This document shows positions 1 to 11,300 of a DNA stretch of 64,000 nt, piece after piece (position 1 is the first letter of the stretch; every line of letters begins with the position of its first letter). A program made the translations under genes and the position numbers. This stretch comes from Macrostomum hystrix (lineage: Eukaryota; Platyhelminthes; Macrostomidae): contig CATNEN010000001.1 in NCBI GenBank assembly GCA_950097015.1, positions 17,364,501 to 17,428,500 of the forward strand, in the 5' to 3' direction. The notes below the pieces were generated by a model. That model was not told the origin of the DNA, did no database searches, and was given only the letters and a program-made list of their open reading frames with translations.

Positions 1-71
1 GCGAACCTAAACGACCATAGTTGTCGAATTTCAATTGAACGAGTGTTAATCTATCTTGCATGCCTGCAACG

Positions 72-225
72 GGGTGAGTGGTCTGAAGCCTTTGCCTCTC
101 GCATGTACAGCTGTACACACCTGTGTGTGTGTCCACCTACATTATCTGTGATTAGTCAGCGAAATAGGTGAAATTTCCTCCTCGCTGGCTGCGGGTTTAA
201 TGTCATGAAATGGTGCATTTATCCA
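72..225 (+). repeat. SINE fragment (copy 1)
   Basis: The stretch shares the phrases 'tttgcctctcgca', 'gtacacacctgtgtgtgtgt' and 'cctcctcgctggctgcggg' with better preserved copies near 17.7, 47.9 and 49.0 kb. The tRNA-like promoter boxes are missing and the centre is shortened, so this is a decayed, internally deleted copy. The rest of positions 226-416 shows nothing I recognise beyond 5' flank of the GPCR that follows. Confidence 0.6.
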
Positions 226-416
226 GACTGTCTGTCTCATTCAAGTGTCTGTCATTCCTGTGTGTCTGTCTGCCCAACACACTTTGGGTTTTAAATCTTA
301 AACTGCTCCGATTAAAAACCAATGGAACCAATCAGAATAGTTTTGGCCAAAAGCCTTCCCTTAAACTTATTTTAAAATTCTGAGCGAATTGTCTGCTAAG
401 CCAGACAAGAAGTGCG

Positions 417-1608
417 ATGCATAACGGTGATTACAGGTATCAAGTAACAATCATGACCTCATGGAAAACCAACGACAGCTTGAACTCAAGCTTCTGGGAC
501 AACTCCAGCCGATCGTCAGGATCAACCTGCCCGGACCTTCAACAGCACTGGGACTGGACCCTCAGCCAGCCAGCCGTGTTCTTCGTATTCTACGGCTCTG
601 TGGCAGCAATCGCCATCGTTGGAAACTCGGCCATCCTCGCCGTCACGCGCCGTCGTCCAGAAGTGATTCAACGCCGGACCTACCGTCTGCTGACGCAGGT
701 TCTGTCCGCATGCGAGCTGGTGCTGGCCTGCGACCTGATCGCGCTGCTGTTCCGCATGGGGATCGGCTTCTGGAACAGGACGGCCTGCGAACTCCACAGC
801 GGGGACATGCTCGTCAGCGAGGCCTGGAACAGCGAGGATGAGAATCCCTTCTACCACAGGTTCGGAGCTCCGTTGATTGCACAGCAGCTGTCACTGGACA
901 ATAAGATTCTCCCCCCCAACGCCTTCCAGAGGTGTCACCATGCGAAAGCTTGTCCTCAGCGTCCGCGATGTCTTCATCGGCTGCGAGGTGTTCGTCTACG
1001 GCCTGCTGGCTCTGGACCGCGTGCTGGCCATCGCACATCCACTCAGCTCCGCCTGGTCGCCTCGTCTTGTTGGCTCAGTCGTTGGCGTTGTCTTCATCAC
1101 CATGGCAACAGTTGAGGTCATCCTGCAGGTCTGGCAGTTGACCGCGGTGGCTGCAGCTGACAGAGCCGGAGACGAGCTGCTCGTGTGCGACCTCCTGGTG
1201 AGAGTGGCGGCCAACAGTCTGATGGCGAAGTCCGGTGTCATGGTGAGCTTCTACCTGCTGTCGCTCGGTGCCTACCTGACCACCGCCTGCCTGCTGCTCA
1301 AGCTGCGCTGGAAGCGGCATCGCTCAGTTGTTGTACAGGTTGTCCAGTCGCAATTGCAGAAAAGACAGCAGCAGCAGCAGCAGCTGGGCAAGCCGATGGC
1401 AACCCTGATTGTGGGCAACCTGCTGCACTTTGTCAGCATCTTGCCGCTGGCCATTCACAGCAGCGGCCTCGCCCGGGTCGACTGGATCGCTTTCTATCTG
1501 TTCTTCTGCAACTGCGCCGTGATTCCCTGCCTTTCCATCGCATTCAATGCGGCCATGCGACAGCAGCTCTGGAGAATGCTGACGGCTGTGTCGCGCCGTT
1601 GTGATTGA
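417..1608 (+). CDS. Class A (rhodopsin-like) GPCR, intronless, with one frameshift
   Basis: A seven-helix receptor can be read in two overlapping frames. The first (from ATG 417; a second ATG at 453 is also plausible) gives an N-terminus with several N-glycosylation sites (NDS, NSS), TM1 with 'VGNSAILAV' and TM2 around 'LLTQVLSACELVLACDLIA'. The second frame, up to the TGA at 1606-1608, gives TM3 with the DRY-equivalent 'DRVLAIAHPL', then TM4, TM5, a Gln-rich third loop, TM6 and TM7. The frames meet at a run of seven C (about 911-917); with six C the reading is continuous, giving roughly 396 residues. TM7 ends in 'IPCLSIAFN' where most family members have NPxxY, so the receptor is divergent. 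The ligand cannot be told from sequence; a peptide-type receptor is possible. A polyadenylation signal AATAAA lies at 1737-1742. Whether the shift is an assembly error or a real lesion is open. Confidence 0.75.
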
Positions 1609-2118
1609 AAATTATTTTCTTATATTATTCACACCTCAAACCATCTACTCAATGTTAGCTGTGTAATCTCGCGGACTTATTCTCACAAAGCATTCTGGAA
1701 TGTCAACATTTTATTAAATGGAAAAATGCCACAGACAATAAACTTTGTTCAATGGGATTTTTGGTTGCAAATTTCTTATCTTGAACCATGGACTTCTATA
1801 GCTAGCACCTGGATGCACGTCTGTAACAAGACCGCAAATTGTGTTTGAAAATTGTGTTAGTCGCCATCCAAACAGTTTTTCAGTATTTGCACACGGCTTG
1901 ATTGACAGCCGTTTTTAGCATTCAATTTTCCTAGATATCAGTGGGCCGGCGGCGCAAGTCGCAGATGAGTTTTTGCCGGCACCTGAGCCAATGCAGTGTT
2001 TGCTGAGGCTGTTGTTAGTCTATGCTTGATCGGCAAGACTATGTAGACTGCAATTCTAACAAAAACTATTTGCTTTCTTTATCGGCCTTAAAAAAATGTG
2101 AATGTTATCAATAAGTTA
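1609..2118. other. Intergenic, 3' flank of GPCR
   Basis: It contains the AATAAA at 1737-1742 that probably serves the upstream GPCR. Otherwise I see no ORF or RNA gene. Confidence 0.5.
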
Positions 2119-2595
2119 AATTCACTTGTCAGACAAATGAGATTCACCTGCCAGATACATATGAGATTCACCTGTCAGACAAATGAGATTCACCTGCCAG
2201 ATAAATATGAGATTCACCTGTCAGACAAATGACATTCACCAGTCAGACATTTGAGATTCACCTGTCAGACATTTGAGATTCACCTGTCAGACATTTGAGA
2301 TTCACCTGTCAGACAAATGAGATTCACCTGTCAGATGTATACAGAAGCATATGATGTTCACCTGTCAGATATTTGAGATTCACCTGTCAGATGTATACAG
2401 AAGCATATGATGTTCACCTGTCAGATATTTGAGATTCACCTGTCAGATGTATACAGAAGCATATGATGTTCACGTGTCAGACATTTGAGATTCACCTGTC
2501 AGATGTATACAGAAGCATATGATGTTCACCTGTCAGATATTTGAGATTCAACTGTCAGATGTATTCAGAAGTATATGGTATTCACCTGTCAGAAA
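2119..2595. repeat. Minisatellite, about 22-bp unit with a longer compound form
   Basis: The core 'ttcacctgtcaga' recurs with spacers 'caaatgaga' or 'tatttgaga'. In the second half it alternates with a longer spacer 'tgtatacagaagcatatgat', making a higher-order unit repeated several times. Confidence 0.9.
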
Positions 2596-4215
2596 TATGT
2601 TGCAGGAAAAGTATTATAAATAAAAAATGTAAGTCAGCATGAAAAATTGGAACAGTACTGATTCTCGAGCTCACGGCTTAGACAAGATGAGTTCAGTACG
2701 CCCGTACTTGCACTTATTTAATGTTCCTTGCACTTCACATCGGTAAAAGACAGACACAATTAGAATCATTTGATAATTGGCTCCAGCAAGTACCCTGCCG
2801 TGAGAGCCATTCCAGGTGTTTTTAGTTTAATGTGAATTAATGTGACCGAGAGACACCAGCGCGGTGTGAGATCGGTGGTATTGAACAATAACTATGCTAA
2901 CAATAGCTGAATGATTGCTTTTGCCAATCCCATCTAACCCAGACATTCAGTTTGATGACTGAATCACGGAAAGAATGTGGAATCAGGAGAAAGAAATAGC
3001 TAAGAATTTACTGAATGTGGAATTAGTGACGAATTGAGACATCAGGCAATTCAGTGAATTGGGAACGCAGTGAATGAGGATTATACTCACCAGAATTCTA
3101 TTCCATCTTATAAAAGGACAACATAAGCTCTTGATATAATTCTGGTACCCATTTCATAGCTCAGTGAACAAAAGCATTCGTGAATTAAGTGTCCTGCTAG
3201 CGCTAATGAAGAACGAGGAGTAATGGGGGTATCGACCAACCCACTTGGATAAATCTCGGCACTTTCAGTGTTTTGTAATCCTTTGCTTTGAGATTGGGGA
3301 ATAAGATATTAGGTCTTTATAGTGTTAAACATGAGTATTGTATGTAAACGTAAAGTATTATATGAAACGTGATATAATTAACTTATAGGTCTAAAAATAA
3401 AATATAATGTGTTTATGTCCTCGCTAGAATGCGCGATCATGTTTCAGATTAAAATTCGTTTCGTGTCTTATTGTAGCCAAAAGTTTTTAAAAATCTTTAT
3501 TATGTACAGTTTTTTGTCTGCTTATATAGTTACTCAAATTTCGTTGAGAAACAATCACAACAAATTGTTTTAGTTAGTGCTAGTTTTATTGACTCCTTTT
3601 CGAATGTCCTGGTAACGTGTTCTGGGTTGCTGAACAACGAAGCGTTTATCATGTGCCGATTTTAAAAAAGGCTAGTGTAGTTGTAAAATTTGTGTTCTAA
3701 AGGCGGTGCACTGTTTCTCAATTACTTTCCGATGGGTAATTTTTCACGTCTTTATAATTTCAATGCTTTTTGTAGTTTGGTATCTTGGACCTAATAAGCA
3801 TTATAATAGCAATAAAATTCGTGAAAATGTAAGAGGAATTGTATATAAATTGTAAATTATATATACTTTTTACTGGTTGTTTTAGTAAAGATAAAATGAG
3901 TTCAAAAAGTCTAATAGTGTGTTGTTCTTTATGCAAGTTTCAGATTCTTCGTGTTTAAGATAGAATCCTAAAAAGTGTTTCACCATATTAGTATTTGTAA
4001 AAGTTTATGTAGTTATAATAGATAATAGAATAATTGTTGAATGCAATATTTTGCATTATATATGTTATTATCTCTATGTACAATTAAATATTTGATTATG
4101 CATCATTAGCGATGCATAATCATATAATAAGCAATCCTTTAAGTGCATGCATCTATGTTCATTTCATACTTAAGTGGTTCGATTTTTTCATTGCTGAATA
4201 TTATAAGGGGTGCTA
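2596..4215. other. Intergenic AT-rich DNA
   Basis: No coding region is visible. The only structure noted is a perfect 12-bp inverted repeat (TGATTATGCATC, 6-base loop) at 4093-4122, just before the mariner insertion. Confidence 0.5.
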
Positions 4216-5891
4216 GTTGGGATAGTGATCGTTTGGGCACTACTTTCTACAACACCATCTAAATTGCCTAAAGCAGCAGTTAGCTTAAAGAAAAACTACC
4301 AATGGTCTAGATGAGTGTTGACTTTTTTCTCTAGCACTTTTATTTGCTGAGTTATGGCCCCTCGAGTGTTGATATCCACGGAAATAAATTGCGATTTTCA
4401 CCAGCTGCTGAAAGATAAAAGTTTAAAGCCACTAGGATTGGAGGGTCAGGGGTCAAACGGGGACACAACCGTTGTTAAAAAATCTCAAGCAAAAAAAGAA
4501 TCAAATGTCATCGCAATCCTCCTCCTTCATTCCCTCAATGTACTCGCCCTTGAGGGCGATCACCTTTGCCCACTTCTTCGGGAGCTCGTTGATGGCCTGC
4601 CAATAGACGGAGCGGAATTCCTGCGAGCAAAGCACGCGCATCGCCTCGGCCTCCACTTGCGCGCGGTCGCTGCCAAGCACTCGACCCCGCATGAGCTGCT
4701 TGAATGCGCCGAATACTCTGTAGTCGCAGGGCGACATGTCTGGCGAGTAAGGTGCGTGGTCCAGCAATTCGAGCCCGATCTCCTTGAGCTTTGCGACGGT
4801 TGCCATGGCGGTATGTGGGCGAGCGTTGTCATGGAGAAGCGCACGACCGCTTCGCCACGTGCCGCGTCGATTCGCAATAACAGCCACCTTGAGGCGCTCA
4901 AGCTGTTCCTGGTAGTGCACTGAGTCTGGCAGAAAGTCGACCAGCAGGGGACCTTGGCCATCGAAGAAGAGAGAGATCATGATCTTCTTTGTCCACGTCT
5001 GCCGAGGCTTTGTTAGCGAGTTTGAGCCTCGCACACACAACTCAGCGTCTTTCTGCTTGCCAGCCGACTCAAAAAGGGCAGCCACGTCTCGTTGCACGTT
5101 ATGATCTTGTCAAGGAAAGGCTGACCCTCGAGAGTGTAGGCAGCTTGCAGCGCGTGCGCAACCTCGACCGTCGACTCTTCTGCTCTGGTGTGAGGATGCG
5201 GGGAATCCATCGACAGGAGAGGCGGGACAGCCCAAGATCGGTCTTGAGAATCTCGTGCACAAATGGATTTGAAAGGCCAACAGTAGCAGAAAGCCTGCAA
5301 AGTGAGCTCTTAGGCGCAGATTTTACAGCAGCTTCAACAGCGAGAACGCTTTGCAGACGGGCGCGGACCTGCGCCGGCGTGGAGCCAGATGGGCCAGGCG
5401 CGATGTCGTCAAGGGAGGTACGGCCCTCTTTGAACTCGCGAACCCACCGTCGGACAGTCGGTTCGCTTGGCACGGCCTCTCCATATGTCGCAACAAGCTC
5501 TGCGTGCATCTCAGCCGCATTTGTGCGTCCGCTGTCGATCCAGAAGCGAATGACACCACGCATTGCTGGTTTGAGGTCTTGCTTTGAAGCTGATGCCATC
5601 TTGTGTTTTTAGCAATATTTAGCCTGCTGAACGGTTAACTTGTGCCAACTGTTAAAATGATTTGCTTAAAGACTGATTAAGCAGAGGGATTGCAGGATTG
5701 ACTGAGATTTGATGCTGCAATTTGCGGCCTTAGACTGCGGCCTGTCTTCCGCAGCTAGTGAAATCGCAATTTATGCCCATAGAGATCACCGCGTGACGGG
5801 CCATAACTCAGCTAATAAAAGTGAGCTAACTGCTGCTTTAGGCAATTTAGAGGGTCTTGTAGAAAGTAGTGCCCAAACGATCACTATCCCA
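4216..5891 (-). mobile_element. mariner-type (Tc1/mariner) DNA transposon
   Basis: Terminal inverted repeats lie at 4219-4285 and 5824-5890. Over 67 bp each they differ at only a couple of positions, and both start 'GGGATAGTGATCGTTTGGGC' at the outer end. TA dinucleotides flank both ends (4214-4215 and 5892-5893), matching the TA target of this superfamily. A further inverted stretch ('TTATTTGCTGAGTTATGGCC' on the left, one mismatch on the right) continues inside, but the left arm carries about 50 extra bases between the two blocks. Its single gene is broken. The good match of the arms suggests a fairly recent insertion or selection on the ends. Confidence 0.9.
4501..5599 (-). pseudogene. mariner transposase, inactivated (DD34D type)
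   Basis: The reading starts at about 5599 with a helix-turn-helix N-terminus ('EPTVRRWVREFKEGRTSL'), runs through 'LTPEQKSRR', and ends at 4501. It needs three frames: one shift near 5200 and one near 5075. The second and third catalytic positions are present ('HDNARPHT' and 'YSPDMSPCDYRVF', the 34-residue spacing of mariner). The first position, expected as TGDE-W, reads 'TCNETW', with Asn at codon 5091-5093. Two frameshifts plus a lost catalytic Asp mean it cannot make active enzyme. The ORFs on the opposite strand here are shadows. Confidence 0.92.
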
Positions 5892-5893
5892 TA

Positions 5894-7870
5894 GCACATA
5901 GCCTTGAAGTCTTTAGGGGCTTGAGTTTGTTCGCAATTTTTGTCCAAAAAGCTCCATATCCATAACTTCCAGTAGCCATATCCATAGCTACAGCGGAACT
6001 CTAGTAAAGTTTACAGCTGAATTTTGTTTTATCCAACAAGCCCAGTAAGAGTTTGCTCTTAAAGTGAACTTGCAACATAACAATTCTGTACATCGGCCCC
6101 AAGACTCTCAGACAATGGCTAGTCTAAGTGTCATCTTTTGTTCAAGCATAGACATAGAATTCAACATAGCATCAATGGTTCTAGAATGTATGCCTTGTGG
6201 ACATTTACGTGGAGAAGTCATTAAAAGTCAATCTCGCCATAATGCTTATTCCATCAACTTTTAAAATGCTCCCACTTGTAGCTTATAATTTATACATGAG
6301 CCAGTTAGTAGCTTTATAGTATACTGTACGGTGAACAAGAAAGCTCATTCGATGATCACAGCATAAACTCCTATTTTAATGAAGGGCCGGGCTATTTTTT
6401 GTGGCATCGAGACCGAAAGAAAGTCAGAGAGAATAAAGTAGGAGACAAACCAATTTCTTTTCCAGCACTGTGTATACTAGAGCCTTTGCTTACCCAGCTA
6501 TTGAACAGAGAAGATAAACACACACCATACTGCGCTTATCATTTCACCCTTTGTTGCTTTGGTAACTAGCAGCAATGTACAATTAACCTATCCACTGCAT
6601 GTTGGTCCTCTGGTCCTAGCCAGAAAGTTGCCAAGCCAGAAACCCGCTTTTCTGGCTTGTGTTAGCCTCATCGACTGCGTGGCTACCTAGAATCAGGTAC
6701 GAACTGTTTCAGATTTTATCTCCGCACACCATTCAGTCATGACAATAAACATTTTTTCTTTTCGAATCACACAAGCATTGCATTCAACCAAGAACCAAGC
6801 ATCTGGAAGCCTCCCTGCCCCCTGTACCACATGGGGGCATTCGTTTCCCTCATTCCGTTAGCTTAGGTCCTATGCATTAAAGGTAGTCTGTTCAAAATAA
6901 CTCACCAAAATAGAAGAGGAAACAGATGCATAAATGAAAAACTTGGCAAAACGCAGCATATTAAATAGCAGAACGATGGTAGCACTCGTAGATTAGTTGC
7001 TGCTGGCAGCAGACTGGCTGGAAAGTTTGGCAATATTTCGCTTTTCTTAAAATTTCTTAAAGTAAAAAGAGAATGATGTAGAAGTAGACTAACAAGGTAC
7101 TAAGCAATATCAAGCTTTAAGTGTTTAGGTAATGCTTATTTTAATTTAAGCGTTTCAGATGTCACATTGGATATTGGTGACTGCAGCTTGCTCAAAATGT
7201 CATCGTGGGCCTGTATCCACACAAAAAAATCCTTCAGTTTTTCAACAAAAAAATTGACTTTAGTCAATGCACATTGAATCCACATTGATCCTCTTTGCTG
7301 ACAAACCATGGCTATGAACTAAACACGCGGGAAATTCGTTTGTTTAAAAAGGATTTAAAGGCCCGCAGTCGTATGTAACTCATGTTTAGTCAGGCAGTAA
7401 TTTAGGTGCAATTATGAGTGTTCTTGGCTTTTCTATAAGTTCTGCCCACTGCCAGTCCTGTCAAGGCTTGCACAGAAAGTTCTACTCTAATTTTAGAGTT
7501 AGTGCCAGTGGTATAATGCTAACAGTAGTAGCTATAGTGTTTTAGTAGCAAAGTGAAATTAATGTTTTTTATGATTGACCTAGCTATTGTGTAAATTTTT
7601 TGTGATATTTGTAAATTTTAGGCTGTAATTTTGACATAAAATATAAACACGGCTAGCTACGTAGGATAGTTTGTTATTGCGCGTATGCAAGTTGTTAAGA
7701 CAGACAACTTAAAGGTAGTTTATTGAAGGTAGGTAGAGATACATTGAATGTGGGAATCTCCAACTCCAGAATCAGATGCTGAGATAAAAATTACTTGTTT
7801 TAAAGCAAAAGAAAATCTTGGTTAACTCCCTGTTTTGTCTGTGGAATAAAAAGGCAGAATGTGTTTCCCA
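5894..7870. other. Intergenic, nothing recognised
   Basis: Short ORFs here (for example 6064-6264) have no recognisable domain and no splice context. No RNA gene is seen. Confidence 0.4.
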
Positions 7871-7874
7871 ATCC

Positions 7875-8090
7875 GCCATTAACCTCCCAGACTTAGCACC
7901 TTGTGATTTCTGTCTCTTCCCGCTGCTGTCGGAGCATTTATCAGGCCAGAATTTCTAACAAATCTAGGTGCTGTCCAGGGCAACAATTAAGAGAGCTGGA
8001 CACAATGCCAAAAGTGGACTTCACTGACGCCTTTCACGAGTGGCTGCACAGGCTGCACTAGTGTTTCGAAAAGTAGGGATAATACATTAG
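7875..8090 (+). pseudogene. Relic of a second mariner transposase, C-terminal part
   Basis: Translated in parts, the sequence gives 'LPDLAPCDFCLFPLLSEHL', the conserved end of the mariner catalytic domain, and further on 'DFTDAFHEWLHRLH' followed by a stop, matching the family's C-terminal WxxR region. Stops and a frame change lie between. The signature is LAPCDF rather than MSPCDY, so this is not a copy of the element at 4.2 kb. No terminal repeats were found. It ends about 220 bp before the start of the Mab-21-like gene. Confidence 0.7.
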
Positions 8091-8310
8091 GATTCAGAAC
8101 AAACTTGTTTTGGCTTGCCACTTTATATTGAGCATTTTAGCTTAAATAACTTTCTAGAAAACCCGTACTTCTTTAAAATTCACACTTCGGGCATTACTCT
8201 GGAGTTTTTTCCAAGCAAAAATATTTTACTTAAGACCATTAATAAACACATGCATCGAAAAAAACACAATAAACTACTAAAAAAGTTTTTTCATTCTTTT
8301 TCAGCAAAAA

Positions 8311-11300
8311 ATGGATGACCAAATAGATGCCATCAGACAAGCAGCATCTACAAGTAAATTGAATATTGTGAAAGATCTGCCCATTGCTGCACCAGGCGTA
8401 AAAGATCAGGGCTGCTTGGAAGCAGTGGGTTCAGCTGCATCTGAGAAAAATTGGAAAAAGGTGAAACTTCTTTTGCAGACAGTCGCCGACCAAAAAGTGA
8501 GAGATCAGTGCTGCTTGGCGATCGCTAGCGATGCCGCATGTCAGATAAGTGGCGAAATAGTGAATATTATTTTGAAGACCGTCTCTGAACCAACTGTGAA
8601 AGATCAGTGCTGCTTGAAGGCAGTGGGTTCAGCTGCATCTAAGAAAAATTGGGAAATGGTGAAACTTCTTTTGCAGACAGTCGCCGACCAAAAAGTGAAA
8701 GATCAGTGCTGCTTGAAGGCAGTGGGTTCAGCTGCAACTAAGAAAAATTGGGAAATGGTGAAACTTCTTTTGCAGACAGTCGCCGACCAAAAAGTGAAAG
8801 ATCAGTGCTGCTTGAAGGCAGTGGGTTCAGCTGCAACTAAGAAAAATTGGGAAATGGTGAAACTTCTTTTGCAGACAGTCGCCGACCAAAAAGCGAGAGA
8901 TCAGTGCTGCTTGAAGGCAGTGTGGTCAGCTGCATCTGAGAAAAATTGGGGAATGGTGAAACTTCTTTTGCAGAAAGTCGCCGACCAAAAAGTGAGAGAT
9001 CAGTGCTGCTTGGAAGCAGTGGGTTCAGCTGCATCTGAGAAAAATTGGGGAATGGTGAAACTTCTTTTGCAGACAGTCGCCGACCAAAAAGTGAGAGATC
9101 AGTGCTGCTTGGCGATCGCTAGCGATGCCGCATGTCAGATAAGTGGCGAAATAGTGAATATTATTTTGAAGACCGTCTCTGAACCAACTGTGAAAGATCA
9201 GTGCTGCTTGAAGGCAGTGGGTTCAGCTGCATCTAAGAAAAATTGGGAAATGGTGAAACTTCTTTTGCAGACAGTCGCCGACCAAAAAGTGAAAGATCAG
9301 TGCTGCTTGAAGGCAGTGGGTTCAGCTGCAACTAAGAAAAATTGGGAAATGGTGAAACTTCTTTTGCAGACAGTCGCCGACCAAAAAGCGAGAGATCAGT
9401 GCTGCTTGAAGGCAGTGTGGTCAGCTGCATCTGAGAAAAATTGGGGAATGGTGAAACTTCTTTTGCAGAAAGTCGCCGACCAAAAAGTGAGAGATCAGTG
9501 CTGCTTGGAAGCAGTGGGTTCAGCTGCATCTGAGAAAAATTGGGGAATGGTGAAACTTCTTTTGCAGACAGTCACCGACCAAAAAGTGAGAGATCAGTGC
9601 TGCTTGAAGGCAGTGTGGTCAGCTGAATCTGAGAAAAATTGGAAAATGGTGAAACTTCTTTTGCAGACAGTCGCCGACCTAAAAGTGAGAGATCAGTGCT
9701 GCTTGGAAGTAGTGGGTTCAGCTGCATCTGAGAAAAATTGGGAAATGGTGAAACTTCTTTTGCAGACAGTCGCCGACCAAAAAGTGAGAGATCAGTGCTG
9801 CTTGGAGATCGCTAGCGATGCCGCATGTCAGGAAAGTGGCAAAATGGTGGAACTTATTTTGAAGACCGTCTCTGACCCAACTGTGAAAGATTAGTGCTGC
9901 TTGAGTGCAGTGGGTTATGCTGCAAGAAAGAAAAATTGGGAAATGGTGAAACTTCTTATGAAGACCGTCTCTGACCCAACTGTGAAAGATCAGTGCTGCT
10001 TGAATGCAGTGGGTTCAGCTGCAACAAAGAAAAATTGGGAAATGGTGAAACTTATTTTGCAGACAGTCGCCGACCAAAAAGTGAGAGATCAGTGCTGCTT
10101 GGAGATCGCTAGAAAGACCCAATATCAGAAAAGTGGCAAAATCGTGAATCTCATTTTGGAGACCGTCTCTGACCCAACTGTGAAAGATCAGTGCTGCTTG
10201 AAGACAGTGTGGTCAGCTGCAACTGAGAGAAAATGGGAAATGGTGAAACTTCTTTTGCAGACAGTCGCCGACCAAAAAGTGAGAGATCAGTGCTGCTTGG
10301 AGATCGCTAGCAAGGCCGCATGTCAGGAAAGTGGCGAAATGGTGGAACTTATTTTGAAGACCGTCTCTAACCCAACTGTGAGAGATCAGTGCTGCTTGGA
10401 GATCACTCGCTATGCCGCATGGCAGGAAAGTGGCGAAATGGTGGAACTTATTTTGAAGACAGTCGCCGACCAAAAAGTGAGAGATCAGTGCTGCTTGGAG
10501 ATCGCTAGAAAGGCCCAATATCAGAAAAGTGGCAAAATCGTGAATCTCATTTTGGAGACCGTCTCTGACCCAACTGTGAAAGCTCAGTGCTGCTTGAAGG
10601 CAGTGGATTCAGCTGCATCTGAGAAAAATTGGGAAATGGTGAAACGTCTTTTGCAGACAGTCGCCGACCAAAAAGTGAGAGATCAGTGCTGCTTGAAGAT
10701 CGTTTCCTGTGCCCCATATCAGGAAAGTGGCGAAATGGTGGAACTTATTTTAAAGACCGTCTCTGACCCAACTGTGAGAGATCAGTGCTGCTTGAATGCA
10801 GTGGGTTCAGCTGCAACAAAGAAAAATCTGGAAATGGTGAAACTTCTTTTGCAGACAGTCACCGACCAAAAAGTGAAAGATCAGTGCTGCTTGAAGATCG
10901 TTTCCTTTACCCTATATCAGATAAGTGGCGATATAATGGAACTTATTTTGAAGACCGTCTCTGACCCAACTGTGAAAGATCAGTGCTGCTTGAATGCAGT
11001 GGGTTCAGCTGCAACTAAGAAAAATTGGGAAATGGTGAAACTTCTTTTGCAGACAGTCGCCGACCAAAAAGTGAGAGATCAGTGCTGCTTGGAGATCGCT
11101 AGCAAGGCCGCATGTCAGGAAAGTGGCGAAATGGTGGAACTTATTTTGAAGACCGTCTCTGACCCAACTGAGAAAGATCAGTGCTGCTTGAAAGCAGTGG
11201 GTTCAGCTGCATCTGAGAAAAATTGGGAAATGGTGAAACTTCTTTTGCAGACAGTCGCCGACCAAAAAGTGAGAGATCAGTGCTGCTTGAAGATCGCTTT

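Noticed and set aside
4354-5612. Plus-strand ORFs of 189 and 207 codons
   Set aside because: They are antisense shadows of the mariner transposase.
9892-9894. Reassigned TAG codon (Gln)
   Set aside because: TAG ends the B3GLCT, TRIM and amine receptor reading frames at the expected family positions, so it is a normal stop here.
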